This document shows, one piece after another, positions 44,550 to 56,301 of a stretch of 64,000 bases of DNA (its first letter is position 1; every line of letters starts with the position of its first letter). Source of the DNA: Antilocapra americana. Its lineage: Eukaryota > Chordata > Mammalia > Artiodactyla > Antilocapridae. Position numbers and translations under genes: made by a program. The notes beneath the pieces are model-generated. The model was not told where the DNA came from, searched no databases, and saw nothing but the letters and a program-made list of their open reading frames with translations. The stretch lies in the NCBI GenBank assembly GCA_007570785.1, contig ML664175.1, positions 7,546,511-7,610,510 on the forward strand, in the 5' to 3' direction.

Positions 44550-44798
44550 TATCAAATTAAAAGAGACTGCTATATTCATAGGTTGTTATTTGTGACCCTT
44601 ATGGTAACCACAAATCAAATACCTACAAGAGGTATACAAAAAATAGAAAGGAACACAAACATAACATTAAAGAAAGACATCAAATCACAAAGGAAGAGAA
44701 AAGTGAAGAAAAACAATTGAAAAACAATGAACAAACTGACAATAAGTGCATAACTATCAGTAATGTAATGGAATTAAATGCTCCAATTAAGGCATAAT

Positions 44799-44816
44799 AA
44801 TATATATATATATATA
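44799..44816. repeat. (TA)n tract at the L1M breakpoint
   Basis: Pure TA run, followed by a few CA/CATA units. The ancient L1 sequence ends just before it. Confidence 0.9.
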
Positions 44817-44974
44817 CACACATACATTTATATTTGTCTTTTGTTTGTTCATCCCAGATTTCATTTTTTTCCTGCCTTGTTATAGATTACTTGTACCCTT
44901 TTTTTAGTTTTTGAGTGTATCTCTTTACTGAGATTTTAAGTAGATGTTCTAATTGTTGATTTATGCATATGTTT

Positions 44975-45466
44975 TCAATTGCTGCCTTAAAATTACCACA
45001 GACCTAATACAAATTTAGAGTTTTGAAGGTGAACATCTGAATTCTGAAGGTGAAATTTTGATACAGTTATCACTGAGATAAAGAAAAGCTATCAGCATAG
45101 CTGTATTCCTTTCTGGAGGCTTACGGAAGAATCTTTTTCATGAATTTTTCCAGATTCTAGATGCCACTCATATTTCTTGGCTCATGACCGTCTTCCTCCA
45201 TCTTCAAACTAGCAGCTGTGTGTTGAGCTTTTTCATAGTGCATCACTGTAACTTTGTTCTACTTCCCTCTTCCATTTTTAACAGCTCTGCCTTTGTGATT
45301 ACATTGAACCCACCAGATAACCTTGGATAATATTTAGGTTAAGGTTAGCTATGAGTAGTCTAATTCCATGTGAAACTTTATTTCTCCTTTTCTAAGTTAC
45401 ATAAAATATTTGGATTCCAAATTTCACTACATGATCATCTTGGGGGCCATTATTTTGCCTGCTACA
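44975..45466 (-). mobile_element. MLT1-type MaLR LTR, antisense
   Basis: Reads 'TTTCTGGAGGCTTACGGAAG', 'CTTGGCTCATGACCGTCTTC', 'TGATTACATTGAACCCACC' and ends 'TTGGGGGCCATTATTTTGCC TGCTACA', the reversed start of MLT1. Ancient ERVL-MaLR solo LTR; no internal region. Confidence 0.75.
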
Positions 45467-45689
45467 TATTATACAGATATAATTTATCAAAGCCTGCTGG
45501 TGCATACAATTAACCAGTTCAAGTTAAATGCAGTAATCTTATCTCCCTCTGTTGCTTTACTCTCACACATTTAAAATGTCTTAAGTATTTCTTCTGTATA
45601 CACTGAGAACCACATTAGATACTCATTTCATTTCAACCATCACATAAAATATAGAAAACTCAAGAGGAGAAAAGTACATTGTAAACACC

Positions 45690-45984
45690 CACAGTTTGCT
45701 GTTAACATTTTCTTTTTTTCTAGATGGTCCCGGATTCCTTTTGTCATTTACTTTCTGTTTAGAGAGTTTTCTTTAGCCATTCATCTAGAGTAAGTTGGCC
45801 GGTTAAAAAGTTTCACTCTTTTCCTTCATCTGAGAATGTTTTGCTTTAACTCTTTGTTCCTGAGAATATATTTTCACTGGATTTGGAAACTTGAGTTAAT
45901 AATTTTCTTCTTTTAGCACTTAGCATTGTGCCTTTCTCTTTTGGCCTCTGTGGTTTCTGATAAGAAATAAATTTTCATTGAAAA
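45690..45984 (-). mobile_element. Ancient L1M ORF1 region, antisense
   Basis: 'TTAGCACTTAGCATTGTGCC' and 'TGGCCTCTGTGGTTTCTGAT' resemble the reversed L1 ORF1/ORF2 border region. It probably belongs with 47263-48280. Confidence 0.45.
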
Positions 45985-47262
45985 ATTTGTTTTTTATCTT
46001 AAAATTTTATTTAATAATGGAGTATAGTTGATTAACAATATTGTGTTAGTTTCAGGTATATATCAAAGTGATTCAGTTATATATACACTTTTATCTATTC
46101 TTTTTCAAATTCTTTTCCCATTTAGGTTATTATAGTTATTGAGCAGAGTTCCCTGTACCATACAGTAGATCCTTGTTATCTGTTTTAAATGTAGCATGTA
46201 TACATGCCAACCTCAAACTTTGAGTCTGTCCCGCCCTCCCACCTTTCCTCCTTGGTCACTGTATGTTTGTTCTCTTAGCTGGTGAGACATTTTATGTTTT
46301 GATAAATAAGTTCATTTGTATGAATTTTTAGATTCCACATATAAATGATATTTTGTCTTTCTCTGACTGGCTTACTTCACTTAGTATGATAATCTCTAGG
46401 TCCATCCATTTTGCTGCAAATATAATTATTTCTTCTTTTTAATAATGACTGAGTAATATTCCATTGTATATATCTACCACATCTTTATCCATTCATCTGT
46501 TGATGGACATTTAGGTTGCTTCCATGTCTCGGCACTGCTTTGATATGGAAATAGCGTGTAAATTGTAAATAGCACTGCTTTGAACATTGGAGTGCATGTA
46601 TGCTTCCCAACCATGTATTTTTTCTGGATATATGCCCAGGAGTGGCATTGCTAGATTATATGGTAGCTCTATTTTTAATTTTTAAGGAACCTCCATACTA
46701 TTCTCCATTGTGACTGTACCAGTTTACATTCCCACCAACAGTTTAGGAGTGTTCCTTTTTCCCCACATCCTCTCCAGTATTTATTGTTTGTAAGACTTTT
46801 TGATGATGGCCATTCTGATCGGAGTGAGGTGATATCTCACTGTCATTATAATTTGGTCTTCTTTGGAGAAATGTCTGTTTAGGTCTTCCGCCCAGTTTTT
46901 GATTGGGTTGTGTTTTTTTGTTGTTGTTGTTTTAATATTGAGTTGCATGAACTGTTTGTAAATTTTAGAGATTAATTCCTTCTTATTCACACCATTTGCA
47001 AATGTTTTCTCCCATTCTGTGGGTTGTCTTTTAATTTTGCTTATGGTTTCTTTTGTTGTGCAAAAAGCTTTTAAGTTTAATTACCCCCCCCTTTTATTTC
47101 CATTACTCTAGGGAATGGATAGAAAAAGATATTGCTGTGATTTATATCAAAGAGTATTCTACCTATGTTTTCCTCTAAGAGACTTTTATAGTATCTGGTC
47201 TTACACTTAGGTCTTTAATCCATTGAGTTTATTTTTATGGATGGTGTTAAAGAGTGGTGGTA
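45985..47262 (-). mobile_element. Artiodactyl L1, 5'-truncated, antisense
   Basis: Reversed 3' UTR from 'TTATTTAATAATGGAGTATAG' and ORF2 C-terminal blocks ('GAGTAATATTCCATTGTATA', 'CCACATCCTCTCCAGTATTT', 'GTTGTGCAAAAAGCTTTTAA'), ending at 'TGGTGTTAAAGAGTGG'. A 21-bp block around 46535-46560 is partly repeated (AGCACTGCTTTGA). The minus frame at 46781-46990 is a decayed ORF2 tail. Confidence 0.87.
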
Positions 47263-48280
47263 TGATAGGGCAATTTCACTGATAGGTTTAACATTCATTT
47301 GAGAGAAAAAACACATCTGCTTCATATTTTATTTGTTGTTACATTTTAATTCTAAAATTTTCGTTTCTTTTTTATATTTTCAGTTTCTTGCTGAAACTGT
47401 CTACTTCTTTACTAAAACTTTCTATATTTTCATTTGTTTCAGAAATTTATAATTATGTGATGAACCATGTTCTGTTGACAACTATACAATCCTTATCGGT
47501 TGATTCTAAAACCAGTGTCACCACATTGGCATCTGTTGTCCTTATTCAGTGTAAGGCTCTTGGTACAACAGGAAACCTGGACCTCTGAGGTATTATATGA
47601 CTTTGGATCTTACTTACATCTTGGGTTTTAGCAAATGTTGTCTGACACTGCCTTAGTAGTTGTGTGTGAGTTATGTCTTGTTTCTGCCAGGTGAAAGTGA
47701 AAGTCCAAGTTCTCTCAGTTTCCGTGGACACTGAGGTGGAGAGATTTCTTGTTATTCCTAGGCAAGACTGGGAGTTGCTTACACCACCTTGCCTTAGAGG
47801 GAAAGGGGTGCCTAATTGTTGCTTCCTGTGTGGCCACCACTGACATTGTCCTGTGACCTTGTTATTGTTGGTCAAGTAGTGAAAATCCTCACTCCCCACT
47901 TAACCACCACTTCTTTTGGGGGAGAAGTTGTGGCTACTTGTGTGGTTCCCAGCTCCCCTTCTGTGACATCTCTCCAGCCAGTGTGGGGAGTTGGATCATT
48001 TCTTCACAGCATGGCAGGGGATGGATGTCTAGGTATACCTTTTGGCCTTTCCTGACAAGAGTGGAAATAGGGGTTAACTAGTCTGTGAAATATTTGCTGT
48101 TTTGCTAGCCTGTTTTTCTGGTCATTCTGCTAGAGAGGAGCCTTTCCTTGTTGGTAAAATTAACATTTCTGGGGTACTGGTTTCTCCAGTATTCAGTTGG
48201 GGATATTTGAGTCAAAAAGAACACCGAGAGAATTATCACCGTATAGTACTTTGACGCCAGAGTTTCTAGCCTATATGCTT
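47263..48280 (-). mobile_element. Probable ancient L1M 5' UTR/ORF1, antisense
   Basis: 'TTGGCATCTGTTGTCCTTAT', 'CCCAGCTCCCCTTCTGTGAC' and 'CAGCCAGTGTGGGGAGTTGG' resemble reversed L1M 5' UTR sequence, and GC is higher than in the neighbours. Open frames of 79-117 codons on both strands reflect this composition rather than coding. Confidence 0.45.
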
Positions 48281-48589
48281 TGTCTCCAACTTCCAGTATT
48301 TTGTATGTATATTTATTTTATATATAATGCCCAAAGTTTTTAGCTATATTTAGTGAGAGTGATAGGGAAAGTAAGGCTATCTGGTTTGTTTTTTTTTTTT
48401 GGAAGCAGTTGTTCAATTGATTTTACATTGTTCAAGCACTGTGTTCCCTTGGGGATAAGTACAACTTGGATCAGTGTATGCACCTATGCCCCATGCACAT
48501 AGAATACATAGAATACAAAAAACCTATTGAGAACTTTATGAGCTCGTATGTGATACTTGTGTATAATCTCATATAATATCCTTTTCTTA

Positions 48590-49412
48590 AGTTTTTAATG
48601 TAGTATAGTTGATTTACAATGTTGTGTTCATTTCAGTTATACAGCAAAGTGATTCAGTTATATAGACACACACATATACACATTATTTCTAATTATTGGA
48701 CATTACAGAGTACTGAGTAGAGTTTCCTGTGCTATGTAGTAGATTTTTATTAGTTATCTTTTTTTAGTATAGTAGGGTGTACATGTCAGTCTCAATCTCC
48801 AATTTTACATTCCTTTCCCCTTATCCTCTGGTAACCATAAACTTGTTTTCCACTTCTGTTTTGTAAATAAGTTCATTTGTACCTTTATTTAGAATCTACA
48901 TGTAAGAGAGAGAATATGGTATTTGTCTTTCTGGGTCTGACTTATTTCACTTATTATGACAGTCTCTAGGTCTATTCATGTTGTTGCAGATGGCATTATT
49001 TTGTTCTTTTTTATGACTGAGGAATAGTCCAGTGTTATCTCCTTTATCTATTCCTCTGTTGTGGGACATGTAGATTGCTTCCATGTTCTGGCTATTGTAA
49101 GTAGTGCTGCAATGAAGATTAGGGTGCATGTATCTTCTCAAATTGTTTTTCTGTGGATATATGCCCAGAAGTAGGATTGCTAGATCATGTGTTAGCCCTA
49201 TTTTTAGTTTTATAAGGAACTTCCATACTGTTCTTAATAGTGGTTGTACCAGTTTACATTCCCACCAACATGGTAGGAGAGTTTCCTTTTCTGCACACCC
49301 TCTCCAGCGTTTATTATTTGTGGACTTTTAATGGTGGTCATTTTGACTGATGTGATACCTCATTGTAGTTTTGATCTACATTTCTCTATTAGTAATGTTG
49401 AACATCTTTTCT
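48590..49412 (-). mobile_element. Artiodactyl L1, 5'-truncated, antisense
   Basis: 'TAGTATAGTTGATTTACAAT', 'ATACAGCAAAGTGATTCAG', 'TTATGACTGAGGAATAGTCC' and 'GTTTACATTCCCACCAACAT' are 3' UTR and ORF2 C-terminal blocks in reversed order. Confidence 0.88.
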
Positions 49413-50870
49413 GATGACAACATCAAACCTCAGAAAATTAACTTGGTACATTTCCTTCTGTTTCCATTCTGTATATTCTATATGATTATAGAAGTCCATC
49501 TTACTTCTATAGCTAGGTTTGTTTTATCTGTTTTACACAGACTATACAACCTGGTGTTCTTTTTTGGGGAGATTTTCCTATTGATTCAGGTATCCTTTAG
49601 GAACTATTGGTTTGTTTAGTTTTTATATTTTGTGTTCAGTTCAGTCACTCAGTCATGTCTGACTCTTTGTGACCCCATGAACTGCAGCACACCAGGCCTC
49701 CCTGTCCATCACCAACTCCCGGAGTCCACCCAAACCCATATCCATCAAGTTGGTGATGCCATTCAGCCATCGCATCCTCTGTCATCCCCTTCTCCTCCTG
49801 CCCCAGTCCTTCCCAGCATCAGGGTCTTTTCCAATGAGTGAACTCTTCCCATGAGGCGGTCAAAGTATTGGAGTTTCAGCTTCAACATCAGTCCTTCCAG
49901 TGAACACTCAGGACTGATCTCCTTTAGGATGGACTTGTTGGATCTCCTTGCAGTCCAAGGGACTCTCAAGAGTCTTCTCCAGCACCACAGTTCAAAAGCC
50001 TCAGTTCTTCCGTGCTCAGCCTTTTCACTGTCCAACTCTCACATCCATACATGACTACTGGAAAAACCATAGCCTTGACTAGACGGACCTTTGTTGGCAA
50101 AGTAATGTCTCTGCTTTTCAATATGCTATCCAGGTTGGCCATAACTTTACTTCCAAGGAGTAGGCGTCTTTTGATTTCATGGCTGCAGTCACCATCTGCA
50201 GTGATTTTGGAGACCCCCCAAAAATAAAGTCTGACATTTTTTCCACTGTTTCCCCATCTATTTCCCATGAAGTTTTGGGACCAGATGCCATGATCTTAGT
50301 TTTCTGATTGTTGAGCTTTAAGCCAACTTTTTCACTCTCCTCTTTCACTTTAAGCAAGAGGCTTTTTAGTTCCTCTTCACTCTCTGCGTAAGGGTGGTGT
50401 CGTCTGCATATCTGAGGTTATTGATATTTTTCCCGGCAATCTTGATTCCAGCTTGTGTAATATGGGTAATTTATCTTTTAGAAATTCATATTTTGGTAAT
50501 TTAATGTCTTAAGAAAATTACCTGTTTCTGTAAGTTTTAGCATTGATTGACAAAGATATGTATCACATACTCTAGCTTTTTAAATGTCTACTTCATCTTT
50601 GGCAGTATCTCTTTTACATAATATTTTTCAAATGTACATTACCCTTAATCAGTCTTGCTCAAGGTTTATACTTTAAAAAGCTTTTAAAACATCTTTTTCA
50701 TACCTACTTTTTCAGAAAATTATTTTGCATCATTATTTCCAATCTTTGTTATTCTGACTTACTTTCTTTGGGCTTATGCTATGATTCTTTTTACTTTTTG
50801 AGTTGCATTTTTGCTTTATCTTAATTAATTTATTTAATACATTTAATTATGTAATCCTATCGTACCAGGT
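49413..50870 (-). mobile_element. Ancient L1M remnant, antisense, split by BovB
   Basis: T-rich ORF2-like reversed sequence at 49413-49632 and 50459-50870 ('CAGTCTTGCTCAAGGTTTAT') on either side of the BovB. Identification is weak. Confidence 0.4.
49633..50458 (-). mobile_element. BovB (RTE LINE) 3' portion, antisense
   Basis: Reversed BovB tail GTGTTCAGTTCAGTCACTC to the region just downstream of the RT catalytic motif ('GTCGTCTGCATATCTGAGG', 'CGGCAATCTTGATTCC'). Minus frames at 49763-50357 are shards of one ORF separated by frameshifts. One of the better-preserved BovB copies here. Confidence 0.94.
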
Positions 50871-51449
50871 TTATCACACAAATACATATGTATATGAATC
50901 TTTGTATATGTTTAATATTATTTTAGTTATGCATATTTAATGGTTTCCACCATTTTTCACCTCTGTAAATTTTATGAGGAAATGTTGAATGAGCTTCCAA
51001 GTGAAGGTTTTTTGTTTTTTAAATCGCTAACTCATTGTTGATTTCTTATGCAGTTGGAATTTATGACAACATTTTAGTGGAATGTGTTGAGATATCTTTT
51101 GTGGCAAGGTGCATCATCAATTTTTATTAGTATTTTATCTGAAAAGAATAAATGTATTTAGTTTGATGTGAATTGTAAAACCACATTTGGTATAGACCTG
51201 AGATTCAATGTTTGTTTCATGGGTAAGTTTTTATGTCTTTAGGTGGATTGAAAACTTCCTTGTTTCTCCATTCCGTTAGATAATTTTTATCTCATGCATT
51301 TATATTGTAAGAGTGTATTTATACTGAGTTGATTTCCTGCTTTATCCAGGAAGCTCCAAAAACATTGTTTTTTTATCTTTGCGTGTGCACAGATTCTGTG
51401 ATGTGGCCTTAAGGTTATATATCACTACTGCTCATGGAAATTTATCTTT
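50871..51449. other. Unassigned AT-rich sequence
   Basis: No gene or confident repeat call. Confidence 0.4.
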
Positions 51450-51538
51450 ATTTTCAATTTTGGTATCCTGAATCCCTAGCACAATGCTTAGCACTTAGGG
51501 AGCACTCTGTCAATATTTTCTGGATGAATGAATGAAGT
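51450..51538 (+). mobile_element. L2 3' end, sense
   Basis: 'TATCCTGAATCCCTAGCACAATGC' in split blocks, then 'AGCACTCTGTCAATATTTTC' and a GAATGAATGAA terminus, typical of the L2 3' end. Confidence 0.7.
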
Positions 51539-51819
51539 GTTATGATGCCCCTGTAAGTTATTTTGGCTTTTATTCCTTTCACAGTCATTGTTGAGTAGTC
51601 ACTTCTTCATTTGTAGTTATTAGGAGATTGTTCTTCTGAGTTTAGATATGCTTTACAGTTTTAAAAATTGAGTTACTTAGCATTTTTGTGTGCATGTGGA
51701 ATTGTGGTATATGTGGGTCAGATAGGAGTCCCCTTCCATATCATCTTGTTATGCCTTGCCCAGAGGACTAGTTTGGATTTTTTTAAAAGAGAAAATTAAA
51801 TTCTGGTTATGTTGTATAT

Positions 51820-52245
51820 CAGTGTCTTACTCAGAAACCACCTGTGATTCCACATTGCAGTTAGAGTATAAACTCCCTAATAAAATATATGAAGACTTTC
51901 ATAATATGGCTCTATTCATCTACCTTTTATTTCTTAGAATTCTTCACTCTCATATTACCATGTTTCAGTTCCTATAGCTCTGTATTCCTTCAAGCTTCAA
52001 TGCCTGTTAAAATTCTTTTCCTCTGCCAAGAATGCCTTCATCTGACAAACACCCTCTTATAAATCATCTCCCCTGTGAATTCTTTCTAATATCCTCTCTA
52101 TTTGGAGAGTTAGGAGGTTTCTTCTTTGTGCCCCTATATCACATCTTTCATATTTCATATATCCTTATCATATTATATTGTCATTTTGACTCAATTTGTC
52201 AACTTACTCCCTTGAACAAAAGTGTAAGATGAGTTAATAAGCATT
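51820..52245 (+). mobile_element. L2 LINE 3' half, sense, decayed
   Basis: 'CTTTTCCTCTGCCAAGAATG', 'TTATAAATCATCTCCCCTG' and 'ATATATCCTTATCATATTAT' follow L2 order. The 73- and 66-codon frames inside are not L2 ORF and not host genes. Confidence 0.6.
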
Positions 52246-52639
52246 AATCTTTCACTTAGCACCCACCCAATTGCATCTAGAATTAGGACTGAAAGTGAGC
52301 TGCACTAGAGGGTTTCCTTTGCCCTGGCAGCATCTAATGAATATCAACACCTTATAAGAGAATTGAAAACATTTAGTAAAAGCACAGATAACGTGCTTTG
52401 CAGATTTTTTTAGTCCATAGTAGGTACTCTGTAAAAGTTAATGGCAACTCAACTCTGATAACATTGTAGGGTTTTCTCTGAACTGTTTTCATATCCCATT
52501 TCATGATTCTCAGGCATATACTGTCCATATTGTAAAAGCGATATATATTTTGATATGCTGGTAATTAAAACATATTTGCAAAGCAAGTAGTGAAATATTG
52601 CCACCAGTGGAAAATTTATATTATTGTTGAAGAACTTTA

Positions 52640-52725
52640 GAACAAAAAAGTTGAAGGAAATTCCTAAGCCAGTTGAGACTCTAGAACTCAGATCTTTACA
52701 GATTTAGAGGTCTATTCAAATTTCC
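52640..52725 (+). mobile_element. MIR fragment, sense
   Basis: 'AAGTTGAAGGAAATTCCTAA' and 'CTAGAACTCAGATCTTTACA' match the MIR core and right side loosely. Confidence 0.45.
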
Positions 52726-52911
52726 ATCCCAAAGTGTGGAATTATGGGGTAAAATATCAAAACAGGAAGCAACAATTTTTGATTTTCTCTTAGACTGTGG
52801 AATGATTAATAGCACATTTAAGCTTTAGATACTAATTTTAAATGTTTTTGTGGTAGCTTGTGAGAAAATACACTTTGTTATAGTGAAAATTTATTATACA
52901 TAAGAAACCAA

Positions 52912-53030
52912 AAGCCTGGAATTTAGAGTTAGAGCCTTCAGATACATGCTAGTCAAACCTTACTTCACTTATGAGAGGGAAAATTGAGGGCAGTGGAGGT
53001 CACATGTTGCCTAAATCATATTCAGATTTC
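52912..53030 (+). mobile_element. MIR-like fragment, sense
   Basis: 'CCTGGAATTTAGAGTTAGAG' and 'CTTCACTTATGAGAGGGAAA' loosely follow MIR order. Confidence 0.4.
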
Positions 53031-53289
53031 CTTCTCAGAGATTCTTACACAGGAACTTCTGATGGGCTTAAACTTATGTCATGTGTGTTCCTATATGCTA
53101 AAAGTTTTAGTTTCTTAGGTTCACATGCAGCATGTTGGATAGAATAATCACGTTCACCTGATAAATATTTTTTAAATACTTTTTAAATTTTTTTTCATAC
53201 TTGAATTTGAATTATTTTATATTTAGTTATTCCTCTGAAACTTCATAATATATGTATGAGATACAAAGAAGTATTATAAATATTTACCC

Positions 53290-54215
53290 TATGTAATAAG
53301 AAACATTATAATTTTTATTGGACTATAGTTGATTTCAGTGTAGTGTTTTAGGTGTACAGCAAAGTGATTCACTTATTCATATATCTATTCTTTTTCAGAT
53401 TCTTTTCTTATTTATGTTATTACATAATATTGAGCCAAGTTCCTTGTGCTATACACTAGATCCTTGTTAGTTATTTATTTTAAATATAGTAGTATGTATA
53501 TAAGAATCCCAGATTCCCAATTTATGCCAAACCCACCTTTTTCATTTGGTAACCATAAGTTTGTTTTCTAAGTGTGAGTGTTTCCATTTTGTAAGTTCAT
53601 TTGCATCATTTTTAAAATTTTTCTGCATATAAGGGATATCATATATTTCTTTATCTGATTTGTTCACTTCAAATGATAATCTTTAGATGCATGCATGTTA
53701 CTGCAAATGGCATTATTTCATTCTTCTTATGGGTGTGTAATATTCCATTGTATATATGCACCAAATATTTATTCCTTCATCTATCAATGGACAGTTAGGT
53801 TTATTTCATGTCTATTGTAAATGTAAATAGCACTGCAATGGATATTATGGTTCATGTATCCTTTCAAAGCATATTTTTCTCTCTCCCCAGGAGTGGGATT
53901 GCTGGGTCATATGGTACTTCTATTTTTAATTTTTCAAGGAACCTCCATACCCTTCTCCATAGTGTCTGTACCAATTTACATTCCCACCAGCAATGTAGGA
54001 GGGTTCTCTTTGCTCCATACCCTTTCCAGCATTTATTGTTTGTGGATTTCTTAATGATGACCATTCAGACTGCTGTGAGGTAATATCTCGCTGTAATTTT
54101 GATTTGCATTTCTCTAATTAGTAATGTTGAGCATCTTTTCATCTGCCTCTTGGCCATCTGTATGTCTTTTTTAGAGAAATGTCTATTTATGTCCTCTGCC
54201 CACTGTTTTGCATCA
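53290..54215 (-). mobile_element. Artiodactyl L1, 5'-truncated, antisense
   Basis: Reversed 3' UTR from 'TTTTTATTGGACTATAGTTG' and the ORF2 tail to 'TTATGTCCTCTGCCCACTG'. In the minus frame 53864-54064 the zinc-knuckle-like motif has lost a cysteine (CWKGY...HCWWEC), marking decay. Confidence 0.9.
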
Positions 54216-54504
54216 TTCCATTATGAAAATGTTTAATTGAAGAGAAGATACTTTTTTAAAACTCTAAGTAGGACTACATCATTTAAATATATAGCAGTAT
54301 AGCCTTTCAACATGCATAATTCTTCATTTACAATTCTGCTGCTGCTTTAAAAATTTGTCATAGTTTGTCATAGGTTTAAAGTACAATGCACCTAATGCTA
54401 TTTATGGATTATACACTATATGTAGTGTAAGTGAACCAAATCTTTTCTTAAATATCTATTCTTTCTAAAGTCTCAACAATTTTTTTAACATTTTACTTTT
54501 TACT
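54216..54504. other. Unassigned AT-rich sequence
   Basis: Nothing recognisable. Confidence 0.4.
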
Positions 54505-54832
54505 TTATTACTTCATTTTTTTCCATTTTGAACTTTTTATTTTGTATTGAGTATAGCCAGTTGACAGTGTTGCAGTCATTTCAGGTGAACAAAAAGGGAC
54601 TCAGCCATACATATTCGTGTATCCATCTCCCCCAAACTCCCCTCCCATCTAGGCTACCACATAATACTGAGCAGAGTTCCATGTGTTGTACAGTAGGTCT
54701 CTGTTGGTTATCTATTTTAAATACACCAGTGTGTACATGTCCATCCCTAACTGCCTAACTTTTCCTTCCCCCCATCCTCTGCTCCCCAGCTGTAAGAACA
54801 TTTTCTGTCCGTGAGTTTCTTTGTGTTGTCAT
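54505..54832 (-). mobile_element. Artiodactyl L1 3' end, antisense
   Basis: 'TTTGTATTGAGTATAGCCAG', 'TACTGAGCAGAGTTCCATGT' and 'TGTACATGTCCATCCCTAAC' are the reversed 3' UTR. It is cut off by the poly(T) tail of the next L1. Confidence 0.87.
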
Positions 54833-56301
54833 TAAAATTTATTTGTTTTATTGAAGGATAATTGTTTTACAGAATTGTGTTGTTTTCTATCAAACCTCAA
54901 CATGAATCAGTCATAGGTATACACATATCCCCTCCCTTTTGAACCTCCCTCCCATCTCCCTCCCCATCCCACCCCTCTAGGTTGATACAGAGCCCCTGTG
55001 TGAGTTTACCGAGGCATACAGCAAATTCCCACTGGCTATCTATTTTACATATGGTAGTATAAGCTTCCAGGTTACTCTTTCCATACATCTCACCCTCTCC
55101 TCCCCTGTCACCATGTCCATAAGTCTATTCTCTATGTCCGTTTCTCCATTGTTGCCCTGTAAATAAATTGTTCAGTACTATTCTTCTAGATTCCATATAT
55201 ATGCATTAGAATATGATGTTTACCTTTCTCTTTCTGACTTACTTCACTCTGTATAATAGGTTCTGGGTTCATCCACCTCATTAGAACTGACTCAAATGTG
55301 TTCTGTTTTATGGCTGAATAATATTCCATTGATGTGTCTCTTTCAATTTTGGTTTCCTCAGGGTATATGCCTATGAGTGGAACTGCTGAGTCATATGGTG
55401 GTTTTATTCCTAGTTTTTAAAGGAATCTTCATACTGTCTTCCACAGTGGCTGTATCAGTTTGCATTCCCACCAGCAGTGCAAGAGCGTTCCCTTTTCTCC
55501 ACACCCTCTCTGGCATTTATCGTTTGTAGACTTTGTGATGAGGGCCTTTCTGACCAGTGTGAGATGATACCTCATTGTAGTTGTGATTTGCGTTTCGCAA
55601 ATAATGAGCTGCGTTGAGCATCATCTCCTGTGTTTGTTAGCCATCTGTATGTCTTTGGAGAAAGACCTGTTTAGGTCTTTTTCCCACTTTTTGATTGGGT
55701 GGTTTTTTGGGTGTTGTATGAGCTGCTTGTATATTTTGGAAATAAATCCTTTGTCAGTTGTTTCATTTGCTATTATTCCCTCCCATTCCATTTCAAGAGT
55801 TATCTTTTCCCCTTGTTTATAGTTTCCTTTGCTTTGTAAAAGTTTTTAAGTTTAATCAGGTTCCACTTATTTCCTTTCCTTTTTATTTCCATTACTCTAG
55901 GAGGTGGGTCATAGAGGATCTTGCTTTGATTTATGTCATTGAGTGTTCTGCCTATATTTTCCTCCAAGGGTTTTATAGTTTCTGGTCTTACATTTAGGTC
56001 TTTAGTCCATTTTGAGTTTATCTTTGTGTTAGGAAGTGTTTTAACTTCATTCTTTAACATGTAGCTGCTGAGTTTTCCCAGCAGCTTTTCTTGAAGAGGC
56101 TGTCTTTGCCCCATTGTATTTTCTTTCCTCCTTTGTCAAAAATAAGGTACCCATAGTGCATGGATTTATTTATGGGCTTTCTGTCTTGTTCCATTGGTCT
56201 ATATTTCTGTTTTTGTTCCAGTTCTATACTGTCTTGATGACTTTATCTTTGTAGTATAATCTGAATTCAGGAAGGTTGGTTCCTCCAGCTCCTCCTTTTT
56301 T

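Larger units (their letters stand above)
41738..44785 (+). mobile_element. 5' half of an ancient L1M (5' UTR, ORF1, spacer)
   Basis: GC-richer 5' UTR (41738-43130) is followed by decayed ORF1 ('GGAATATATTTCAAACAAAAG', 'GAAGAAATAATGGCTGGAAA', 'CTGATTTTTCAGAAGAAAAC', 'GCTAAAGGAGTTTTTTACCA') and the inter-ORF region ('CTTATGGTAACCACAAATCA', 'GAATTAAATGCTCCAATTAA'). It stops at a (TA)n tract near the start of ORF2. ORF1 is broken by stops and frameshifts. The 138-codon frame at 42701-43117 lies in the 5' UTR. Two Bov-tA and one CHR-type SINE interrupt it. Confidence 0.78.

Noticed and set aside
47546..48055. Frames of 117 (-) and 79 (+) codons in a GC-richer patch
   Set aside because: Sequence resembles an old L1 5' UTR. 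Frames on opposite strands overlap without any recognisable protein.
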